A stretch of 64,000 bases of DNA, from assembly GCA_007844125.1 (NCBI GenBank), contig CM017571.1:31474356-31538355 (forward strand), written 5' to 3'. This DNA comes from Sinonovacula constricta (taxonomy: Eukaryota; Mollusca; Bivalvia; Cardiida; Solecurtidae). How positions within the stretch are numbered: position 1 is the stretch's first letter; each line of letters begins with the position of its first letter. The notes beneath the pieces were generated by a model that was not told the DNA's origin, made no database searches, and saw only the letters and a program-made list of their open reading frames with translations. Position numbers and translations under genes: made by a program. Below are positions 46,701 to 54,344 of this stretch, piece by piece.

Positions 46701-49700
46701 AAGGTACATGTATTTTCTATCTATGCCATGCTCCACAGTTAGCTATTTTAACCTAAGAAAACCATGTGACCCGTAACTTTGTATAATCCTTTGTGTAATC
46801 TGCTCTGAAATAGGTTTAGCAAATATCACAATCATGCTTATTTATAGTTTTAGAATGAATGTGCATTGAGAGTGATTTATTTTATGATTTCTACTGTCTT
46901 ACAATAAAGTGTTCAAAATCGTCTTTTGTTAGATTTAGGTTAGACTCTTTGCAAAAATTATGTCCCGATTCCCTCAATCCATGTTTACATGTATTTGATA
47001 AAGACAAACTGTTGGATAAAACCTTTAATGCATGTACATGATGTATACACACCAAGAAAGCCGTTATAACATGACTATAGTGTTCTTGGTCAAGAGGTTA
47101 AGGTTATGGTCTCGGGATCAGAGGGGTCTGGGTTCAAACCCTAGACCTGACATAAGAATTTCTTACTTGTCCAAGACTTTTATTACACAAACAAAATATT
47201 TTCTGTCTAATTATTGCTTTCTTACACCCATATTTACTAAATAGCAGTATCCATCTCGGAAACTATTGAAATTTTGCTTTTCATAATAAGTCACTTGATA
47301 TTTTGCAGTATTTTGGTCCTATATTGAATGACATACAAACCTTTGGCTTGACAGCAACGTTGCATTTGGTTTAAACATTTGTCTTGTGTTGTGTTTCACT
47401 ATTACAAGATGGAAGTAACTATAATGGCTATAGCAATATAAACCCTTAGAAGACACTGTTCATTAAAGGTGGTCTCTGACAGTTTGGACAAAAAAATGTT
47501 TGTTTGTTTTGTTTACTTGGTTCATCATCCCACCAACAGTGTTTCAGTTATTTGGGACCAAAAAATGTTTTCCTAAAACAGGCAAACACATTTATATGAC
47601 TTGAACAGATCCTGTGAAATGCTTTTTATTGATATCCTAGATGTTCATGAAAAGTGAAGCAAATCACTGCAATACAAACATGTATTTTCTCTCTGGCCAT
47701 GGTGTGCAGCTGGTTATTGTAAAGTAAGGAAATCATTTGACCACTTATATTTGAGATCACGTTATATTATCCCCGGGGTCATTCGTTCTGACATCAGTGT
47801 TTACTTTTAGCAGAAATCACAATCGTGTTTATTAATACAGCCATTCCACCAAAATGGCTAGATTTCTGTAACATTGATGTTGCCGATATTTGAAGACATC
47901 TAATCATCAGAATATGATAATTAAAAAAATAATACATAATTTGTATAAAACTCTTATTATGAATCAATTTCAAGTTTTAACATAACTTTTTATGTCAAAC
48001 CCATGATTGTGAAAATGGGAAAGGTAGGCAAAATAAGCTGTCACAATTTCATCCTCCCATTTTCCACATAGAGTAATAATGTTTTGAAACCTCACTTTAG
48101 ATTTTCAGTTGTATTTTTTAGCAAATTATGTATACGACAAATGGAAAAAGAAATACAATTCTTAATTGTTCATGATGAATTGACCATGAACAAGTCATAT
48201 ATGGATGCAACCCAAACCACCTATGACTCCATAACTGTGTGGACCCTCAAGGTAAGTCTATGTTACTACTCCAGACAATCTCTGACAAAGAGAATGCAGC
48301 AGGATCATTGTAGCTTCAAATAATTGTTACAATATTTACTTGTGATAATTTTCCAAGCTGAAATCATTATTAAAAGTTAAATTTTGTCACGTTTTAAAGT
48401 CTGTGCATCTGTAATCCTTATGTTTCTGAAGTCACTCCTGCAGCAGGTACTAACTTTCGTATACAAATTCAGTAGATGAATCGGATTTCAGAAAGTGTAA
48501 TTTAACCGTAAAACAGCATTTTCTTAATATTTGTGTATAAGATTTATGGTTCCTCTAAGTCTCTGTAATGTCTAAATTCCATTACAATCTTATAAAACAG
48601 AATTATGCATAGCTATATCGAGCAAATTTCATGATTTTTCACACTGTTTCCTTTTGAGCTTTCAAATATCATCTGCAGCTACGCAAAATACCGTGTGATC
48701 AGCAAAATTCATACAAAAGCATGTGAAAAATGTTCAAAGCCATGTTGCTGTCTCAAATTCCCAGAGTCACAATGCATCAGCTGTGTATGCAATCTTAAAG
48801 AAGTTGGTTCTATGAGTGAAAAATGAATTCCAAGCACTTAATCAACAACATATCTAAGAGACTCGTCAAGCAGTCAATACAAAAACAAGAGCATTTTCAG
48901 GTTAGTTTGTGATCATGCACATGAATTTGGAGTTCAAGCTCAATGGACTTTTTTACAGTGTTGGCATGGAAAGGGCCCTAGTGACGGGCTTGTGGCATCA
49001 GTAAAGAGAGCTGCAGATATGGCAGTGAAGAGGGAAAAGTGCACCATACCAGATGGGGTTGACTTCTTTGAGTGGACAGTAGAAGTCAGTAGAATCGTCA
49101 ACAAAGGTGAAGAACAAATGGTATACTGAAGAAGATATCATTGCTGCTTCCTCTGTCATAAGGGGTAAAGATCAGGTATCTGCCACTCCAGGCACAATGA
49201 AGCTACATGCAGTGGCTCCACTTACCAGAGACATACTTTTAGTAAGAGAGTTGTCACGCTGCTGTCAGGAGTGTCTACTAGATTGCAAAAGAAGTTGTTG
49301 TGGCTGATATGTCAAGACGCTGATAAACAAGAAACCAGAGACAAGTGGTGACACAGGAAATGATGGTGATACTCACAACAAGCAAAAAGTATGGCGATGC
49401 CTAAAGGTCTCCACCGAAAAGGGACGAAATCATGATACCAACGTCAGATACTATTATCATGTTGAATGAATTCATGGCTATAGGAAAAACAAAAAGGAGA
49501 GAGAACAAGCTTTCTGAAAAGTACAAACGGACAATAACCAACAAAGTTTAATGAATGATTACTAAGTAGTGCCTGATTTATGATTAAGTATATGCCAAGT
49601 TTGAAGTTTACCTTTTCAACAACAGACAGTTTGTTCATTTGTTGTGAACATCTATGTGCTGTAACAGTTATGACAATGTTTTCTTAATATTGTTTAATAC

Positions 49701-51183
49701 ATGCAGTTCTTGCTTATTTTAATTTGAATCTGTTTCAAGATGAATAAATAATAGATCCATAGCCGGAAACAGTAAACATGTTTTATTAGTCAAAATGTGG
49801 ATCATTTCTACGATGAAACCTATGCTTCCTAACAGTCAAGTCTTTTTCCACATTTAAAATAAATGTAGAGCCAAAAAGATATTTGCAGATCAGTTTGTAG
49901 ATGTACTTTGGAGAAAAATATTTTTAACAAAAACCTTTTTGAAACCTTTCAAATCTTTTTATATGATTAAATTAAGGGTAAATACCTATCATCTGTAACA
50001 CTAGGATACACCCGTGTTAACACCATAAAACCAGCACAAATTCAATTCTTATGTTACTTAAACATTTGTTTTAAGCTGAATACACAACACATTCCAAACT
50101 GGAATCAAACATATTTCTATTGTATAACCTTCTTCTAAGATAAACATAAAAACAAAAACAACATTTAAAAAGTAAAGAAATTTACTTTGAAAGGACTTAA
50201 AAAAGCAGTGTTTTTCAATGTTTATTTTCAAAAACAGTTATTTTACAAGAAATTTAAAATCACATTATTTTTGTAGGTATGTCTTTTCTCTTTTGTAATT
50301 ATGCAATTAAATACAAGGGCGAAAGCAAACCATGCTTTAAGATGATATGAAAAGTTCAACTAACCTTGATATATGTTCCGCAACAAAGTGGCATGATATA
50401 TATTTTTAAATATGTGCATCTCACATTTCAAGTGGTGTGTGTGATAATGGAAGCATGTTAATATATGCATGACCCATGGAAAATCTTCATTTTTCAATGA
50501 TAAAATGAAAAGTTGGTGTTGTGACATTTTGCAGTTTAGAAATGTACCCATTTTAGTTGAATGGCTGAATAGATTTGAAAGGAATGAACATTTTGAGTTG
50601 TTGTTAACCAGTTGTACATTCTTAAAATTGATATAGTGTTGAAAGTCATCTTTGCTTAGACTACAGTATAATTTTCTAAAGAAATTATGCCCAAATTCCC
50701 CAAACAGGGGTCTGATATTGTTACATGTATTTGGTATAGGTCAATAGTTGGCTACCACTTTTAAAAGCCAAAACTAATTCTTAGTCATCTTCCTACATCC
50801 TATGCAAATGAGCCTGGACAAACTGTGTAAGTCCTGATAAAAAAGCTCCAGTTGGAATAGGCAGATCTGTATCTAAACTAATTAATATGCGCGAAACACA
50901 GCAAAAGTTAATGTGGCTAATAATACAATCAAACATGCACTAGCGGTCATGTGCTCAAAGCAGTCACCATGCTGTATGCAGTCATTTGTTCTATTACTAT
51001 TGTCAAATCAGCAGTCACATGTCTTTTATAGCCAGCTGGCGCCTCAGTTGGGCATATCTTTCTTTAAGTAATTTCTAATTAGAATTATGAAAACAAACAA
51101 AATACATACCTTCTGGTTCCAGCCAGACCTGGTGTCTCCTACCAGGGAACCTCAGCACCTTGGACTCCAGAGACGGACAAAAC
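28463..51183 (-). CDS. MTO1: MTO1 (MnmG/GidA homologue), C-terminal part, nine exons
   Basis: MTO1 works with GTPBP3 in the mitochondrial matrix. It installs the 5-carbon substituent on the wobble uridine of a subset of mitochondrial tRNAs (known for the family). Joining 51183-51110, 46239-46123, 45382-45252, 38198-37994, 37521-37356, 34299-34181, 33521-33425, 32072-32015 and 28558-28463 gives 1063 nt. After one leading G this is 354 codons including a TGA stop, with no frameshift. Recognisable motifs in order are FCPSLESK (GidA signature 1), [29 protein letters not shown] (signature 2), [35 protein letters not shown], and the helical GidA-associated C-terminal domain ending [12 protein letters not shown]. 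Family members are about 630-720 residues, so the FAD/Rossmann half is missing and presumably upstream, beyond the window. Introns are 0.47 to 7 kb and repeat-rich. The identification is certain; exon edges are inferred from splice signals and homology. Confidence 0.96.
28559..29866. other. MTO1 last intron, left part: nothing recognised
   Basis: AT-rich intronic sequence. The inverted R pair follows at 29867. Confidence 0.5.
29867..30657 (-). mobile_element. R repeat family, left arm of an inverted pair
   Basis: On the minus strand it runs from CTTTACGTGAGATTGCACAG (30657) to the TCTACAG-region end near 29867. It contains a tandem triplication (about 30290-30395) of AACAGCCCAAGCGCTGATAT, the TATA/start-like segment. 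It lies in the last MTO1 intron and faces the copy at 31181. Confidence 0.78.
30658..31180. repeat. Spacer of the R inverted pair, with a repeat shared with 61247
   Basis: 30672-30785 (TACCGAATTAGGACCTGTAT, GTCCGCAAAA, CAGTGAGCATTCCATATATA, GCGTCGCC) recurs split in two at 61247-61275 and 61698-61760. The rest shows nothing known. Confidence 0.6.
31181..31885 (+). mobile_element. R repeat family, right arm of an inverted pair
   Basis: It starts CTTTACGTGAGATTACACAG and ATCGGGATTTT, as the left arm does in inverse. It continues through GGGGCTGTTTTATTTCAAGC, AACTCCTGATGCAGATG and CCGACTGACCGTTCCAAGG to about 31885. A (GT)n expansion sits at 31748-31785. Confidence 0.78.
31748..31802. repeat. 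(GT)n microsatellite within R copy
   Basis: TGTGTGTG run passing into GTGCGTGCGTGCGTG. Confidence 0.95.
32015..32072 (-). CDS. MTO1: MTO1 exon 8 of window
   Basis: This 58-nt exon lies between acceptor TTTCACAG and donor AAT|GTAAGT. It encodes [20 protein letters not shown] when joined to the AG of the previous exon. This matches the family's loop-and-helix 'LS-EVR-KL' segment. Confidence 0.93.
32280..32402. repeat. (CA)n-rich tract near an MTO1 exon
   Basis: Interrupted CACACA and GCGCACACA runs, about 210 bp upstream (gene sense) of the 58-nt exon. Confidence 0.9.
33425..33521 (-). CDS. MTO1: MTO1 exon 7 of window
   Basis: This 97-nt exon lies between acceptor ATCTCCAG and donor ATGAG|GTATG. 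It encodes [17 protein letters not shown] through LLPDDLDFM. It corresponds to the family segment in which a Tyr and several Gln/Glu precede LP-DLDY. Confidence 0.94.
34181..34299 (-). CDS. MTO1: MTO1 exon 6 of window
   Basis: This 119-nt exon lies between acceptor CTTTCCAG and donor AATG|GTAAGT. It encodes [19 protein letters not shown] through [11 protein letters not shown], part of the GidA-associated helical domain. A SINE ends only about 44 bp upstream of the acceptor. Confidence 0.93.
34343..34645 (-). mobile_element. SINE-A, full length, in an MTO1 intron
   Basis: On the minus strand the head reads GACCTGATAGCGCAATCGGT, then B box GGTTCGATCCC. The core includes GCATGCTATACACAG and AAGGCAGCACTATATC, and the tail GATAACTGAAATGCTGTTG. 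It is in the same orientation as MTO1 and ends about 44 bp from the acceptor of window exon 6. Confidence 0.88.
34962..34985. repeat. (AT)n microsatellite
   Basis: A run of about 11-12 AT dinucleotides in the intron between window exons 5 and 6. Confidence 0.9.
35338..35425 (+). mobile_element. tRNA-like SINE head, uncertain
   Basis: A B-box-like GGGTTCAAGTCCCAGTAGAC lies about 50 nt after an A-box-like segment. No family match was seen elsewhere in the window and no tRNA fold is supported. Confidence 0.35.
36005..36232 (-). mobile_element. SINE-B, minus copy in an MTO1 intron
   Basis: On the minus strand the head TGGCGGAGTGGCTACACTCG with B box GGGTTAGAGTCC leads into CCAGTGGTTCTTCTTAGAC and GCTGGATGTTGCCATTATG, as in the 9119 copy. 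Confidence 0.78.
36608..37320 (-). repeat. About 53-bp minisatellite (about 13 units) resembling an MTO1 splice donor
   Basis: This is a tandem array in the intron between window exons 5 and 6. Plus-strand units read like TTTTATATCTCATCTTCTTG, AATAATTTCTAATCTCTGAA and AGTACTTGTACA. The edge units match the exon 5 donor region. At 36620-36635 the string TTGACTCATTTCT is identical to the end of that exon. A unit near 36711-36740 reads, on the gene strand, AGACAAGAAG|GTGAGATA, a good donor. Most interior units have ATGAGA in place of GTGAGA. Confidence 0.93.
37356..37521 (-). CDS. MTO1: MTO1 exon 5 of window
   Basis: This 166-nt exon starts after GACACAG with GTTATAAGG and ends AAAAAG|GTGAAA. 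It encodes [17 protein letters not shown] through [11 protein letters not shown] and AEGRNESK. The final AG joins T of the next exon to make serine. The 3' edge is supported by phase and by a length match to the family. Its donor region resembles the units of the 53-bp array at 36608-37320. Confidence 0.9.
37994..38198 (-). CDS. MTO1: MTO1 exon 4 of window
   Basis: This 205-nt exon starts after TTTCCCACAG with GGT GTG ATA GCA (G-V-I-A) and ends AAAG|GTGCCG. It encodes [10 protein letters not shown] through [18 protein letters not shown] and [11 protein letters not shown]. Its acceptor is the apparent seed of the 5-kb minisatellite that begins directly upstream (38199-43390). Confidence 0.96.
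38199..43390 (-). repeat. About 62-bp minisatellite (about 84 units) seeded from an MTO1 splice acceptor
   Basis: This is a tandem array of 58-62-bp units. The plus-strand consensus contains TATCACACCCTGAAAGAGAG, then ATGTAAACTTGTCCATTAAT and GTAGACATGC with a short (TG)n. Read on the gene strand, each unit carries TCTCTCTTTCAG|GGTGTGAT, matching the true acceptor of the adjacent MTO1 exon (CCCACAG|GGTGTGATAGC). The outermost units on both sides (38199-38470 and about 43140-43390) keep the ancestral form GCTATCACACCCTGAGGGAG. The interior is homogenised and shows multi-unit higher-order copies. Length differences come mainly from the TG run and small indels. Reading frames that cross the array are repeat artefacts. 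Confidence 0.97.
44027..44088. repeat. 10-bp tandem repeat (TGTTGGTCCT)n
   Basis: Five to six imperfect copies of TGTTGGTCCT within the intron between window exons 3 and 4 of MTO1. Confidence 0.7.
44582..44902 (-). mobile_element. SINE-A, full length, with 10-bp target duplication
   Basis: TGATTATGTT is duplicated at 44572-44581 and 44903-44912. Head (ACCGGGTAGCACAATTGGTA), B box (GGTTCAATCCC), core (GCATGCTATACACAG) and tail (GGGACAATAAACCCAAC) are all present on the minus strand. Confidence 0.9.
45252..45382 (-). CDS. MTO1: MTO1 exon 3 of window (signature [12 protein letters not shown])
   Basis: This 131-nt exon lies between acceptor CGTGCAG and donor CAG|GTAAAT. It encodes [19 protein letters not shown] through [16 protein letters not shown], the second GidA signature. 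It ends in phase 0. Confidence 0.96.
45505..45688 (+). mobile_element. Chimeric SINE: SINE-B-like front, SINE-A tail
   Basis: 45505-45577 resembles the middle of SINE-B (GTCGGGGTGAGCTAACTTG, CAGTGGTTCTACCGAGAC). From about 45585 it becomes SINE-A core and tail (GCATGCTATACACAGTGAAG, CTGAAACACTGGTGGTGCAA, GATAAACCCAATAAAC). Confidence 0.65.
46123..46239 (-). CDS. MTO1: MTO1 exon 2 of window
   Basis: This 117-nt exon lies between acceptor TATTCAG and donor CCAG|GTAAAG. It encodes [19 protein letters not shown] through [10 protein letters not shown], the conserved segment after the first signature. Its phase fits the flanking exons. Confidence 0.95.
46432..46540 (+). mobile_element. SINE-B 3' fragment
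   Basis: It contains TCATCAAAATAGCTGGATGT, CACTATAATGATCATAATTG and an A-rich end, matching the 3' half of the 9119 copy. Confidence 0.7.
46553..47024. mobile_element. TTAA MITE, second full-length copy
   Basis: TTAA at 46549-46552 and 47025-47028. The left end AGGTTGTCTCCATCAGTTTG and the reverse-complemented right end AGGTTTTATCCAACAGTTTG are inverted. The interior matches the copy at 22696 (TTGTTGCCTGAAAA; CCTACATCTACGTGAAAAGT). It lies inside the MTO1 intron between window exons 1 and 2. Confidence 0.75.
47040..47165 (+). mobile_element. SINE-C (tRNA-like) copy
   Basis: An A-box-like GGTCAAGAGGTTAAGGTTAT and a B box GGGTTCAAACCCTAG sit about 40 nt apart. There is no cloverleaf acceptor stem, so it is not a tRNA gene. 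A second copy at 60715-60830 extends the homology upstream through ACACCAAGAAAGC and GTGTTCTTGGTCAA. Confidence 0.6.
47467..47840. mobile_element. TTAA MITE, 5' part, with nested SINE tail
   Basis: The left end AGGTGGTCTCTGACAGTTTG follows TTAA (47463-47466). The interior follows the same family to about 47840. The right end is missing. A 56-bp SINE fragment (47499-47554) is inserted in it. Confidence 0.7.
47499..47554 (-). mobile_element. SINE-A tail fragment with target-site duplication
   Basis: This 56-bp 5'-truncated tail of SINE-A (CCCACCAACAGTGTTTCAGT) is flanked by GGACAAAAAAATG (47486-47498) and GGACCAAAAAATG (47555-47567). The near-perfect duplication shows retrotransposition into an existing MITE. 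Confidence 0.8.
48084..49310 (+). pseudogene. Degraded mobile-element-type ORF with HGKG motif, antisense in an MTO1 intron
   Basis: Several broken frames read in one direction. 48140-48265 gives [19 protein letters not shown] and [10 protein letters not shown]. About 48900-49100 gives [40 protein letters not shown] and [14 protein letters not shown]. 49107-49307 gives [40 protein letters not shown]. The W-F...HGKG-xDG...KRAAD pattern recurs in uncharacterised invertebrate proteins associated with transposons (memory). Stops and frame changes show it is a relic. Its function is unknown. Confidence 0.5.
48312..48880. other. Interior of the degraded ORF region
   Basis: Between the recognisable pieces of the HGKG relic the frames are too broken to read. 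No repeat match was seen. Confidence 0.35.
50560..50760. mobile_element. TTAA MITE, 3' part
   Basis: The segment with ACATGTATTTGGTATAG, then CAATAGTTGGCTACCACTT before TTAA (50761-50764), matches the right half of the 46553 copy. The left half is absent. Confidence 0.6.
51110..51183 (-). CDS. MTO1: MTO1 exon 1 of window (signature FCPSLESK)
   Basis: This 74-nt exon starts after acceptor CAACAG and ends at AAG|GTATGT. It encodes 24 whole residues, [12 protein letters not shown] through HQVWLEPE, which is the first GidA signature. The leading G completes a codon from an upstream exon that I could not find in the window. Confidence 0.95.
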
Positions 51184-52707
51184 CTGTTGACATATGAACA
51201 GAATCTGGTAAAACACCAAAGGGAACTTTAGCATCATTACCTGCCAACTCACTAACAGTTCTGTTTCAATTCAACATTAGTCACAATAAATGTGCAGTTA
51301 AAAATATATAACTACATACTTTATTTAAAATGCTCAACACATCTTAAAAAAAGGCAAAACATAAAATAAGTATAAATATTTCATCCATTAATAACCAGAG
51401 TGCAAGATTTTATACAACTTCATAAAATCACTGCTAACAAACCTGAAGCCCTATGCAGCATAAATATCGACCAAGTTTTGGGCCAAAGGAAAGAATATTT
51501 TCATCAGAGAAAATTGGTTAGTTTGTTTTTATTTATTAAAATATGTGTTCACACAATGAAGAACACAATAAATCTTTAACATAAAAAGCTACTTTTCATT
51601 GTACCATGACTAAATGATCATTCTGACAGGATAAACAAAGCACACTATATACACATAGAAGGACTGAACCCAATAAATGCACAGCAGGGGCAGATCCTGG
51701 ATTTTTTCAGGGGGTGGGGGTCTGAACTGAGTTAGCACCAGAGGTGCTGGCTGTGCAGGGGAAGAAAAGGTCTGGGGCCATGTTCATCCCAGAAAACTTT
51801 TGAAATGTTGCAGCATAATAGAGTTATTTCCAGCATTTCAGAAGCTGCTAGAAACTTTTAATCTCAACATCTATAATCATGAATTTTTATGGGATGAGGG
51901 AGAGAGGTTAAATTGAGCAAGAACCATAGGTACGAGTCGAGTTAGAGAGTCTAATGGCATCTCCTACAAGAAATGTGTTGACATCTAGAAGCCAAATACC
52001 AGTAGTGTCATTTCCGGCATTTCAGATGCTTGACAGACCTTCACAGAAAAAATCTTTTTATACAAATAGTTTAATTTCAATGCCAAAGAAATTTGAGGTT
52101 TAAATATGTGCTTACTCATCTTATCTTAATCAGTGGACACATATGTTACATTATTACTACTAGTGCCATAAAGATGTGAAACACCTATGTAAGGTCCTGG
52201 TGTGACAATTACAGGTGTCCAAGGGAAGTGAATCCAATAGAGCATAATATAATAAACTGACACATTTGTATCCCTTTATTTTACAATGGGTGGTGGGGGT
52301 GCTGGTTTTGTGGGGAATATGTCAGAAAGAAAATAAATTTGGTCTGTACAATTGATATAAGCTCAGGAAGTACCATGTAAGTTCTGTCTTGTAAACACAT
52401 TGGTATGTATTGACGGTGGATTGATCTTCAGAACTTCTCTCCTGTGGCCTGAGCTTTACCCATATAATCACTTCGTTATATAGACAATGATGTCACTAGA
52501 TATTAGCCACCTGTATTCTACGACACTTCAAAACTAGCCGATTTATATAGTTTTATGTTTATCTTTGTAAAATCAATCCATGAAATCGTTTTTTTTACTT
52601 AATTTTACGAACAAATAGTTATAAATAACATGTGAAGTGTCTTATATGCACACAGGCATTACCGTCTTTGTGTCAATAAATGTTTAGCAGCAATGTTTGA
52701 AAGTAGT
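51184..52707. other. No recognisable exon
   Basis: I searched the minus strand by eye for the upstream MTO1 motifs (dinucleotide-binding glycines, FGGIGKG, TGTPPR) and found none. A near-duplicate pair of short segments occurs around 51790-51850 and 51975-52030 (CAGCATTTCAGAAGCT / CGGCATTTCAGATGCT). Confidence 0.45.
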
Positions 52708-53018
52708 TTCTTTGTTTATTGGGTTTATCGTCCCAGCAACAGTATTTCAGTTATCTGGAAATTTGAAGCAGATATAGTGCTGCTTTCACTGTGCAAAGCA
52801 TGCCATGAATACCTGGCATGATACCACACCCAGTCACATTATCCTGACAATGGGCAAGCCAGTTGTTGAACCATCCTTATGTTTGCTTAAGCATTAACAA
52901 GGAAGCTATACCACTACCATTATTACAACTTTGGTAAGTCGCTGCCCAAGGATTGTACCCAGGGCCTCCTGTATCTGGAGCTGACACTTTAACAAATGTG
53001 CTATCAGGTGCGACAGTC
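52708..53018 (-). mobile_element. SINE-A, full length
   Basis: On the minus strand it has the same core and tail (GATAACTGAAATACTGTTG) and a decayed head (GATAGCACATTTGTTAAAG; B box GGTACAATCC). AAAGTAG at about 52700-52706 and 53020-53026 is a probable target duplication. Confidence 0.82.
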
Positions 53019-53029
53019 AAAAGTAGCCT

Positions 53030-53175
53030 GTGTCCCAAATCCTGAGCGATTTCACCAGACTGGTCATGTCCTCAGGAGTTGGCACACTGACACCAAGCCA
53101 CCACAGGCAATGGTCATTTGGTGACTTGGTCTTGTTTTTCTTAAAGCCATGCTGAAGAATAATTTCTTGTTTTGG
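53030..53175 (-). pseudogene. Possible coding remnant, unknown
   Basis: The minus-strand frame from about 53175 reads QEIILQHGFKKNKTKSPNDH, LWWLGVSVPTPEDMTSLVKS, LRIWDTG with no stop over about 48 codons. No start codon, splice pair or recognised domain was found. It may be part of the same relic as 53560-53665. Confidence 0.35.
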
Positions 53176-53559
53176 TATGTCCTTACATTGTAAATCCTTA
53201 CTAAAGCATTTTTATGTAATCATAGAGCTACTGTTTTATATTTTGTGGAAGTGGCTACTTCCAGAACACTTCTTGCCAGATTTTTCTTGGTCTCTAAATC
53301 TTACATCTACATAGCCATATCAATAAAATGGCTGTCTGATAAACATATATGTAACACACACAAGCACATATTTTACTTTTGTTTTGTGTCCACAACCATT
53401 GCAAGCATGTAATTTTTAGGCTCCACTAAAAAAAAAATGCTGCCATACATAATATTTACATACGTATGCATAAATATTGTTACTTGAGAAAGCCTATTGT
53501 GTTTGTCAGTTATCCCCATAAATATAACTGCAGGATGATGCACATTAAATACCAAACAC

Positions 53560-53665
53560 TTGTTATTTTTTAGCTCATCTTGCAGATGTTTCCTCTACAT
53601 CTACAGTGTGAATGTGTGGGTCGCAGTTCTTCCACTCAATGTATTCACCATGGAACTGCAAGCTG
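53560..53665 (-). pseudogene. Possible coding remnant, unknown
   Basis: The minus-strand frame reads FFSLQFHGEYIEWKNCDPHI, HTVDVEETSAR followed by TGA. The composition looks coding but no family was recognised. It lies 400 bp from the 53030-53175 remnant on the same strand. Confidence 0.3.
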
Positions 53666-53924
53666 AAGAATTCTTGGCAAGGGTTCATTTACATTCTCCT
53701 TGCTGCTGATGATGATATAAAATTTAGTGACTGACTGCTGCACAATGAATAGGAAGAAGGTTTCCATGGTAACGGATGTACACAATGGTTGTTTGGAGAA
53801 TGATAGCTACAGGAGGAAGACACACGGAGGTATCAGATTGGGGATGTCACTTGCTGTACTGTCATTATGGAAATACAGGTAGTCACTCCCTGGACTTTAC
53901 AATGCTATCATGTACCATTTTCGT

Positions 53925-54045
53925 TTGTTTTTTGTTTTTGAGAAACATCGCAGTGACCAACTGTGACCATTATAGCGATGTCCAGCTGTTTTGGTGAAGA
54001 AAGACCCCAGATAAATGTCTGAGTAGAACCACTGGCACACCAGGC
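53925..54045 (-). mobile_element. SINE-B 3' fragment, minus copy
   Basis: Reverse-complemented, it reads CCAGTGGTTCTACTCAGAC, ATTTATCTGGGGTC, CAAAACAGCTGGACATCGC, the 3' half of SINE-B. Confidence 0.7.
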
Positions 54046-54344
54046 GCATCCTTAAATCTAAAAATACATGTATGCTTCTTAGAATAAATAGTCTGATGAA
54101 TAAAATTTAATAAATGTTCTCATAAGCAAATACATTTCACAGTTAAAATGTGAAAAAAACCCTACAAATATACATTCTTATAATTACCCTAGTTGTCCAA
54201 AAAGGGCAAAGAGAGAGGCCCAGTGCAACTTGGTATTGGTAACCACAAAACTGTGTAACAGACTGAAGCTACAAACTGGTCAATGGATATCTAATTTCTA
54301 TAGCTAGTAAATAATGTGGAAACTGGAACATCAAATCTGTTTAA

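Noticed and set aside
47070..47150. Possible tRNA gene from A- and B-box-like motifs
   Set aside because: No complementary acceptor stem or anticodon arm. A second, inverted copy with longer shared flanks shows a SINE. The same reasoning applies at 9119, 13913 and 34600.
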